Source: an uncultured Bacilli bacterium
Lineage (GTDB): Bacteria; Bacillota_I; Bacilli_A; RF39; UBA660
Direction: 5' to 3'
NCBI GenBank assembly: GCA_910578745.1
Contig: CAJTSN010000021.1
Coordinates: 16,399-26,900 of the forward strand
Length of the DNA: 10,502 bases
Part shown: positions 5,572-10,502 of the stretch, one piece after another
Numbering within the stretch: the first letter of the stretch is position 1
Layout of the letters: the number at the start of each line of letters is the position of its first letter
Made by a program: the position numbers and the translations under genes
The notes under the pieces: model-generated
What the model was told of the DNA's origin: nothing
Database searches by the model: none
What the model saw: the letters and a program-made list of their open reading frames with translations, nothing else

Positions 5572-6948
5572 CTAAAATTCACAGTTTTTTGGAGTTCTAG
5601 GATATGGAATCACATCACGAATATTGTCTACTCCTGTTAAATAAATTAATAAACGCTCAAATCCCATTCCAAACCCAGAATGGATACATCCTCCATACTT
5701 TCTTAAGTTCATATACCATTCTAAACCTTCTTCTTTCATATGAAGTTCTTCCATTCGTTTTTTTAGTTTCGTATAATTTTCTTCTCTTTGTGAGCCACCC
5801 ATTAATTCTCCAGAACCCGGAACTAATAAGTCAACCGCAGCCACCGTTTTATTATCAGGATTTAGTTTCATATAAAAGGCTTTAATATCCTTTGGCCAAT
5901 CTTTTACAAAAACAGGTGCTTTAAAATATTCCTCTGTCAAATATTTTTCATGTTCTTTCGCAATATCTTCCCCTTCTTTAGGTGCATATTCAAATTTTTT
6001 ATCTGCACGTTTTAAAATAGAGATTGCTTCTTCATGGGTAATACGAACAGCTTTATTATTCAATAAAATATTTAATTTATCAAGTAAACCTTTTTCAACA
6101 AAAGAATTAAAGAATTCCATTTCTTCTGGACACTTTTCTAAGACAGTTTTTACTATATATTTAAGCATATCCTCTTCGATATCCATAAGACCTTCTAAAT
6201 CGCAAAATGCAATTTCAGGTTCAACCATCCAAAATTCGGAAGCATGTGTTTTTGTATTGGAATTTTCTGCTCGGAAGGTTGGTCCAAACGTATAAATTTT
6301 TTTATAGGCCAAAGCAAACGTTTCTCCTTCTAATTGCCCAGTAACTGTCAAACCTACTTTTTTACCAAAAAAATCCTCTTTATAATTGATCTCTCCATCG
6401 ACTCGAGGAATATTGTCTAAATCGAAAGTGGTTAATTTGAACATTTCTCCAGCCCCTTCGCCATCGTTTGCTGTAATCAAAGGTGTGTGCACATAGACAT
6501 ACCCTTTTTGTCCAAAATACGTATGAATTGCCTGAGCAGCCACACTTCTTACACGGAATATGGCTCCATATAAATTCGTTCGAGGACGTAGGTAAGCAAT
6601 TTCCCTTAAAAATTCTTTCGTATGTCTTTTTGGTTGTAGAGGATAATCTTCTGGACAATCGCCTTCTTTTTTTATCTTTTTTAAACGAATTTCATAAGGT
6701 TGCAAACCCTCTGATTTTACTAAAGTTCCTGTTAATGTTACTGCGGTTCCCACTGTATATTTGGCAATTTCCTCAAAATCTTCAAGGGTACTTTCATATA
6801 CAATTTGAATCAGTTTAAAACAAGTTCCATCAGAAAAATCTAAAAATCCAAATTCTTTTTGTCTTCTATGATTTTTAATCCATCCTTGTAAAGTCACTTC
6901 TTTATCAACAAGTTCTTCTACTTTTTCATATAGTTCCCTTACATCCAT
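5572..6948 (-). CDS. asnS: Asparaginyl-tRNA synthetase (AsnRS)
   Basis: Charges tRNA-Asn with asparagine. The 458-residue product has the OB-fold anticodon-binding domain (about 15-95, QGWIKNHRRQKEFGFLDFSD). The class II core follows: HTPLITANDGEGAGEMF (about 154-170), motif 2 FRAENSNTKTHASEFWMVEP (225-244), and motif 3 GFGMGFERLLIYLTGVDNIR near the C-terminus. Asn-specific features such as GEGAGEMF and FRAENSNT separate it from AspRS. Length and the DFFGKKVGLTVTGQL segment resemble the ~466-residue E. coli-type enzyme more than the ~430-residue Bacillus type. The ATG at 6946-6948 is 1 base after the gatB stop, with GGAGAG as ribosome binding site. An in-frame extension into gatB is discounted because it has no family similarity. 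The neighbouring tRNA-Asn gene at 2541 encodes its substrate. Confidence 0.96.
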   Translation of the reverse strand: MDVRELYEKVEELVDKEVTLQGWIKNHRRQKEFGFLDFSDGTCFKLIQIVYESTLEDFEEIAKYTVGTAVTLTGTLVKSEGLQPYEIRLKKIKKEGDCPEDYPLQPKRHTKEFLREIAYLRPRTNLYGAIFRVRSVAAQAIHTYFGQKGYVYVHTPLITANDGEGAGEMFKLTTFDLDNIPRVDGEINYKEDFFGKKVGLTVTGQLEGETFALAYKKIYTFGPTFRAENSNTKTHASEFWMVEPEIAFCDLEGLMDIEEDMLKYIVKTVLEKCPEEMEFFNSFVEKGLLDKLNILLNNKAVRITHEEAISILKRADKKFEYAPKEGEDIAKEHEKYLTEEYFKAPVFVKDWPKDIKAFYMKLNPDNKTVAAVDLLVPGSGELMGGSQREENYTKLKKRMEELHMKEEGLEWYMNLRKYGGCIHSGFGMGFERLLIYLTGVDNIRDVIPYPRTPKNCEF

Positions 6949-6949
6949 A

Positions 6950-8404
6950 TTATCTCTCCAATTCTTCTTTAATAAACTGCATAGCCATAGCTGGATTTGC
7001 TTTTCCACGTGTTTTTTTCATAACTTGTCCTACTAAAAAGTCTACTATATTCGTTTTTCCACTCTTATATTGTTCTTTTGCTTCTTTATTTTCCACAAAT
7101 ACTTCTTTTACTATTTTCAAAATTTCCTCGTCATTTCCGATTTGACGAATTCCTTTTTCTTCAATGATTTTAAGAGGTTCTTTATCTTCCTTTAAAGAGT
7201 CATACAAAACTTCTTTTGCCTGTTTAGAAGAAATATCTCCCTTTTCTAATACTTGAATTAAATCGGCGAGCATCTTTGGGGTAACAAAAATATCTGTTAT
7301 TTTTAATTCATACTTATTTATGTGTCCTAAAATAATTGAAGTAATCCAATTGCAAGCACTTTTTGGACTCACTCCATAAGAAATACATTCTTCATAGTAT
7401 TCAGAAATTTCTTTTTCTTTCACTAAATTCGTAGCATCATAATTAGAAAGTCCATATTCCTGCATATATTTTTGTTTTCTTTCGAAGGCAAGAACAGGAA
7501 TCTCTTTTCGAATTTCTTCAAGCCAAAGTGGATCTAATTTCAATTTCGGAATATTTGGATCAATAAAATATTTGTAATCAATCGCATCGACTTTATCACG
7601 CATGTAAATTGTGGTTCCTGACTCCTCGTCCCATCTTCTTGTCTGTTGCTCCATCGAATCATACGTTCCATTTTCTTTTAATTCGATCTGTCTTTTGATT
7701 TCATAATTGATAGCATCACGAACTCCACCAAAAGAGTTTACGTTTTTCACTTCTACTTTTGTACCCCAATTTTCTGGATTCGATTCATCTAAGGAAGCCT
7801 CCATGATAGAAACATTGACATCACACCTTATTTGTCCTTTTTTGCTATCCGCTTCAGAAATATCCGCATATTGGTAATTGCTACGCATTGTTTCTAAAAA
7901 GGCTACAGCTTCCTCTGCACTACGAAAATCAGGTTCAGTTACAAGTTCTAGTAAAGGAACTCCAGCACGATTGTAATCGATTTTTGATACCGATGTATAA
8001 TGATCCGTACTAGCGGCATCTTCTTCTAGATGAATGTTATTAATACGGACCGTTTTAAGTTCATCCTTACATTCGTAAACTAATTTTCCATACATTCCAA
8101 TAGGAGCTGGTTTTGTTTCTTGCGTAATTTGATATCCTTTTGGAAGATCTGGATAATAATAGTTTTTTCTTTCAAAACAAAGATACTCTGGTTGGGTACA
8201 AGATAGCATCATACTTGCCATCAATGCCTTTTTAACTGCCTCTTTATTTAAAACAGGAAGTGTTCCCGGAAAAGCCATGTCTACAGGACGGATATTGGTA
8301 TTTGGGGCATTATTGTATCCATTTTTTGCTGATGAGAATACTTTTGTATTTGTCTTACTAATTTCACAGTGCATTTCTAGACCAATCAATACTTTATATT
8401 CCAC
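6950..8404 (-). CDS. gatB: Asp-tRNA(Asn)/Glu-tRNA(Gln) amidotransferase subunit B
   Basis: The tRNA-binding and kinase subunit of GatCAB. It phosphorylates the side chain of mischarged Glu-tRNA(Gln) or Asp-tRNA(Asn), then transfers ammonia supplied by GatA. The 484-residue length is normal. The N-terminal GatB/E domain shows IGLEMHCEI (about 7-15), MAFPGTLPVLN, ERKNYYYPDLPKGYQI, HLEEDAAS and DYNRAGVPLLELVTEPD. The C-terminal part (about 330-484) is the helical and YqeY-like tRNA-binding region, ending in GKANPAMAMQFIKEELER. The start is GTG at 8402-8404, sharing its first G with the gatA stop (TAGTG). A strong AAAGGAGGG ribosome binding site lies 6 bases upstream, so efficient coupled translation is expected. 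Confidence 0.96.
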   Translation of the reverse strand: MEYKVLIGLEMHCEISKTNTKVFSSAKNGYNNAPNTNIRPVDMAFPGTLPVLNKEAVKKALMASMMLSCTQPEYLCFERKNYYYPDLPKGYQITQETKPAPIGMYGKLVYECKDELKTVRINNIHLEEDAASTDHYTSVSKIDYNRAGVPLLELVTEPDFRSAEEAVAFLETMRSNYQYADISEADSKKGQIRCDVNVSIMEASLDESNPENWGTKVEVKNVNSFGGVRDAINYEIKRQIELKENGTYDSMEQQTRRWDEESGTTIYMRDKVDAIDYKYFIDPNIPKLKLDPLWLEEIRKEIPVLAFERKQKYMQEYGLSNYDATNLVKEKEISEYYEECISYGVSPKSACNWITSIILGHINKYELKITDIFVTPKMLADLIQVLEKGDISSKQAKEVLYDSLKEDKEPLKIIEEKGIRQIGNDEEILKIVKEVFVENKEAKEQYKSGKTNIVDFLVGQVMKKTRGKANPAMAMQFIKEELER

Positions 8405-9861
8405 TAGTCTCCCTCCTTTGCAATTTGATTTTTATAGTTCATTTTACTTTCTAATGCATACGCAATATTTAAAGCGGTACTATCCTCATAGCAATTGCTT
8501 GTAATATTACATGCAACAGGAAGTCCATGTATAAATCCATTTGGAATCGTAATCGATGGAAACCCGCCAAAATTTCCTACTTGTAAATGTTCTTCTAAAA
8601 CTTGCGTATTTTCATCTAATATTTCTTTCGATTCTTCTGGCTTTTTGGCTGGTCCACTTCCAACTGGTAAAAGTACCGCATCATAGGTTTCATATAATTT
8701 TTTCCATGTATCCACAAGTAGTCTTCGAACTCGTTGGGCATTAAAGAAATATCTATCTTTATTCTCTTTTTGAAGTACATAAGAACCTATGACAAATCTT
8801 CTTTTAATTAAAGGAGAAAAACCCTTTGTCCGATAATCTTTCATCATTTCTATATAATTTTTTCCCTCTCCACGTGGTCCAAAAATAAAACCAGTTAAAT
8901 TTGACATATTTGATGTTGCTTCTGCACAAGAAATAACGACATAACAAGAGGCAATCGCATTTAATAAAGTTTGATCCACATGAACTTCTTCTACAAGCAT
9001 GCCAAGTTCTTTCGCAAGAGCTATCGTTTTTTTGAAATTTTCTAAGTGTTCTTTTAATTCTTCCGTTGCATTTGGATAATTTTCTATATCACAAATTTCC
9101 TTAATATAACATATTTTTTTCCCCTCTACACATCCATCAATCGAATCATATAGATGTATAGAACTAGAATCCCAAGAGGTCATATCATTTTTGTCAATCC
9201 CCTTCATTGCATCAACAACAATCGCTGCATCTTGTACATTACGTGTTAAAACACCACAGTGATCAAGGGAAGAGGTAAAAGGAAATAGACCATACCTAGA
9301 AATCATTCCATAAGTTGGTTTATACCCTACAATTCCACAGTAAGCCGCAGGTTTTCGAATCGAATCTCCTGTATCTGATCCTGTTGCATAAGGGTACACT
9401 CCACTTGCTACACTACAAGCAGAACCAGCACTTGAACCAGCACACATTCTAGATGTATCCCATGGATTTTTTACAATACCTGTATGTCCTGTTGTCCCAG
9501 TTCCACCCATTCCAAATTCATCTAAAACCGTTTTCCCTACCATAACGGCACCTTGTTTTTCTAAATTTTGAATAGCGGTTGCTGTAAAAAAAGGAACATA
9601 GTCTTTTAAGGTATTCGAAGAACCTGTTGACAAAACTCCCTTTGTAGAATAGTTATCCTTGACTCCATAAGGAATCCCTGAAAGCATTGTTTTAATTTCT
9701 TCAACTGGTTTTACATCTTCTAAAATTGTCACAAAAGCGTTGTATTTTTCTTGCACCTCTTTTGCCTTTTTTGTCGCTTCTTCAATTAGTTCTTTACTCG
9801 TTACTTTTTTTGCCTTTAAATCTTCATGTATTTCTAAAATGCTTTTACTCATATATTCCAT
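8404..9861 (-). CDS. gatA: Asp-tRNA(Asn)/Glu-tRNA(Gln) amidotransferase subunit A
   Basis: The amidase subunit that releases ammonia from glutamine for GatB. The 485-residue product belongs to the amidase-signature family. The Ser-cisSer-Lys triad is present: Lys68 in GIPYGVKDN, Ser143 in AGSSAGSACS and Ser167 in GSDTGDSIRKPAAYCG. Spacings of 75 and 24 residues match the known GatA triad as I remember it. Two glycine positions are altered: the usual GGSSGGS is AGSSAGS, and the residue before the nucleophile is Asp166 in place of Gly (codon GAT). The ATG at 9859-9861 overlaps the gatC stop (TAATG) and has AAAGGTGG upstream; an ATG 24 bases earlier and one 9 bases later fit the ribosome binding site less well. 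The rest of the protein is intact. Confidence 0.95.
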   Translation of the reverse strand: MEYMSKSILEIHEDLKAKKVTSKELIEEATKKAKEVQEKYNAFVTILEDVKPVEEIKTMLSGIPYGVKDNYSTKGVLSTGSSNTLKDYVPFFTATAIQNLEKQGAVMVGKTVLDEFGMGGTGTTGHTGIVKNPWDTSRMCAGSSAGSACSVASGVYPYATGSDTGDSIRKPAAYCGIVGYKPTYGMISRYGLFPFTSSLDHCGVLTRNVQDAAIVVDAMKGIDKNDMTSWDSSSIHLYDSIDGCVEGKKICYIKEICDIENYPNATEELKEHLENFKKTIALAKELGMLVEEVHVDQTLLNAIASCYVVISCAEATSNMSNLTGFIFGPRGEGKNYIEMMKDYRTKGFSPLIKRRFVIGSYVLQKENKDRYFFNAQRVRRLLVDTWKKLYETYDAVLLPVGSGPAKKPEESKEILDENTQVLEEHLQVGNFGGFPSITIPNGFIHGLPVACNITSNCYEDSTALNIAYALESKMNYKNQIAKEGD

Positions 9862-10157
9862 TATTCCACCACCTTTGGTACACACACTTCATCCCCACTG
9901 GCATCATCACAATTCATAAGCAAGTCTTGCGTAGGAACGGATTCTTCTATTACATCTTCTCTTAATACATAAGAAAAATCATCTAAACAATACGACATAG
10001 GTTCTATCTTATCAATATCTGGAATTTTATTAATAACATCAATATTCTTATCGATAATTTCAAACTCTTCTAAAACCATTTTTGTTTCTTCTTCTGTTAG
10101 ACCAATCATCAATTTATTGGCATAATCGGTTACCATTTCTTTTGTAAATTTTGACAT
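9861..10157 (-). CDS. gatC: Asp-tRNA(Asn)/Glu-tRNA(Gln) amidotransferase subunit C
   Basis: The small subunit that wraps between GatA and GatB and stabilises the complex. The 98-residue length is typical. Conserved traits are the N-terminal helical part (LMIGLTEEETKMVLEEF), the IDKIEPMSYCLD turn, the VLREDVIEESVP segment, and the C-terminal VPKVVE that closes the family. The ATG at 10155-10157 has a strong AAGGAGG (10163-10169) five bases upstream, directly after the T-box terminator. The stop TAA overlaps the gatA start. It is the first gene of the operon. Confidence 0.95.
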   Translation of the reverse strand: MSKFTKEMVTDYANKLMIGLTEEETKMVLEEFEIIDKNIDVINKIPDIDKIEPMSYCLDDFSYVLREDVIEESVPTQDLLMNCDDASGDEVCVPKVVE

Positions 10158-10173
10158 ATTTTCCTCCTTAAAT

Positions 10174-10238
10174 AAAAAAATCAGTTATCGTAAAGGGATG
10201 AGATTGCCCATGGTACCACCCTTTTTATCATAACTGAT
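10174..10238 (-). terminator. T-box leader terminator
   Basis: On the minus strand ATCAGTTAT (10238-10230) pairs perfectly with ATAACTGAT (10188-10180), followed by a seven-base T-run (10180-10174). The 9-bp stem encloses the antiterminator hairpin. No second copy of the AAAGGG strand lies downstream of CCCTTT. Confidence 0.75.
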
Positions 10239-10398
10239 CACTTGACATTATAACGGTATAACCGGAATGATTTACTTTCATTCAATCATTCATTCCGTGG
10301 TGTTTTTCATACATTTTTCCTGTTAGCTCTCACCATTCTAACTCGCTTTTAGTTACATTCCTGTATTACTCTTCCACATCAACATTTTCATAAAAACC
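10174..10398 (-). promoter_or_regulatory. T-box riboswitch leader, probably Asn-responsive
   Basis: The leader of gatCAB-asnS-aspS. Read on the minus strand, stem I starts with GTGG (pairing with CCAC at 10300-10297). The specifier loop has 5' side AAGAGTA and 3' side GAAAAACA, below an ATACA/TGTAT helix, and the tip contains AGCGAG and AATGGTGAGAG. The specifier is best read as AAC (10304-10302, Asn), followed by the usual A, although one extra A makes AAA possible. A hairpin GGAATGA/TCATTCC (10264-10296) follows as stem III. The T-box itself is AAGGGTGGTACCATGG (10223-10208): AAAGGG pairs with CCCTTT across the seven-base TGGTACC bulge and ATG with CAT, forming the antiterminator. In the family, uncharged tRNA binds specifier and bulge and turns expression on. 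Confidence 0.93.
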
Positions 10399-10404
10399 TC
10401 TTAT

Positions 10405-10433
10405 ATCATAGCAATATTTTTGCCTAAAGTCAA
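10405..10433 (-). promoter_or_regulatory. Sigma-A promoter of the gatCAB-asnS-aspS operon
   Basis: On the minus strand TTGACT (10433-10428) and TATGAT (10410-10405) are separated by 17 bases. Transcription should start near 10398, just ahead of T-box stem I. No other promoter is visible within the five-gene unit. The remaining 69 bases to the right edge hold no feature I can support. Confidence 0.88.
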
Positions 10434-10502
10434 TTGCATTTTTTCATTTTGCTTAAATAGATGTAACTATTCAGACGTAAAAATAAAAAGTGGTATTAAA
10501 AG

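Noticed and set aside
5604..5885. Plus-strand open frame of 93 codons, and similar ones at 1221-1445, 6483-6818, 8277-8744 and 9726-9965
   Set aside because: All lie opposite well-identified minus-strand genes, lack ribosome binding sites and have no recognisable protein features; they are antisense shadows.
6949..7008. Twenty-codon N-terminal extension of asnS overlapping gatB
   Set aside because: The extension is an out-of-frame reading of the gatB 3' end with no synthetase similarity. The ATG at 6946-6948 has a ribosome binding site and the expected N-terminus.
9862..9885. Upstream ATG of gatA, adding eight residues
   Set aside because: It reads through the ribosome binding site used by the TAATG-coupled start, and the added residues do not resemble GatA N-termini.
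10456..10471. Small inverted repeat AATAG/CTATT near the right edge as a terminator
   Set aside because: Only 5 AT-rich base pairs and no adequate T-run on either strand.
10467..10502. Minus-strand open frame ending in TAG at 10467, as the 3' end of an upstream gene
   Set aside because: Eleven codons with no recognisable features cannot be distinguished from chance in such AT-rich DNA.

Overview
The window reads as chromosomal DNA of a low-GC Gram-positive bacterium. AT-rich codon use, strong AGGAGG-type ribosome binding sites, consensus sigma-A promoters with 17-base spacers, intrinsic terminators and a T-box leader all point to Bacillota. TGA is used as a stop (at 60-62 and 595-597) and tryptophan is read from TGG, so the code is standard and not the Mycoplasma one. 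I infer a gut-type member of class Bacilli (Erysipelotrichia/RF39-like), but I cannot fix the taxon from sequence alone. There are no insertion sequences, CRISPR arrays or phage genes.

Right half (10440 down to 3807, minus strand): a five-gene operon for Asn/Asp/Gln decoding. A consensus promoter at 10405-10433 drives a T-box leader (about 10398-10174), then gatC, gatA, gatB, asnS and aspS. The genes overlap or nearly touch: gatC/gatA as TAATG, gatA/gatB as TAGTG, 1 base between gatB and asnS, 11 between asnS and aspS. A terminator whose 5' arm lies inside the end of aspS closes the unit. GatCAB amidates Glu-tRNA(Gln) and/or Asp-tRNA(Asn), AsnRS makes Asn-tRNA directly, and AspRS makes Asp-tRNA. 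The T-box senses an uncharged tRNA; tRNA(Asn) is the best candidate.

Middle: directly downstream, with its own consensus promoter, is a short divergent protein-kinase-fold gene (3031-3747, minus). It ends at a bidirectional terminator. Between 2365 and 3030 lie, on the plus strand, a strong stable-RNA promoter preceded by three A-tract repeats, tRNA-Asn(GTT) and tRNA-Glu(TTC) three bases apart, a terminator, a second terminator-like hairpin, and what looks like the remnant of a small gene interrupted by an in-frame TAA.

Left end (2364 down to 1, minus strand): an apparent operon of a large polytopic membrane protein resembling the DUF6020/GT-C-like family, a signal-anchored small extracytoplasmic protein of unknown function, and the first 18 codons of a third gene cut by the window edge.

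Most unusual points: the T-box terminator stem encloses the antiterminator instead of competing with it in the textbook way; the specifier loop has one extra A, leaving AAC/AAA ambiguous; GatA has Asp in place of the Gly beside its nucleophilic Ser; AspRS carries a histidine associated with non-discriminating enzymes although AsnRS is encoded next to it; and the kinase-like protein has a rearranged catalytic loop.
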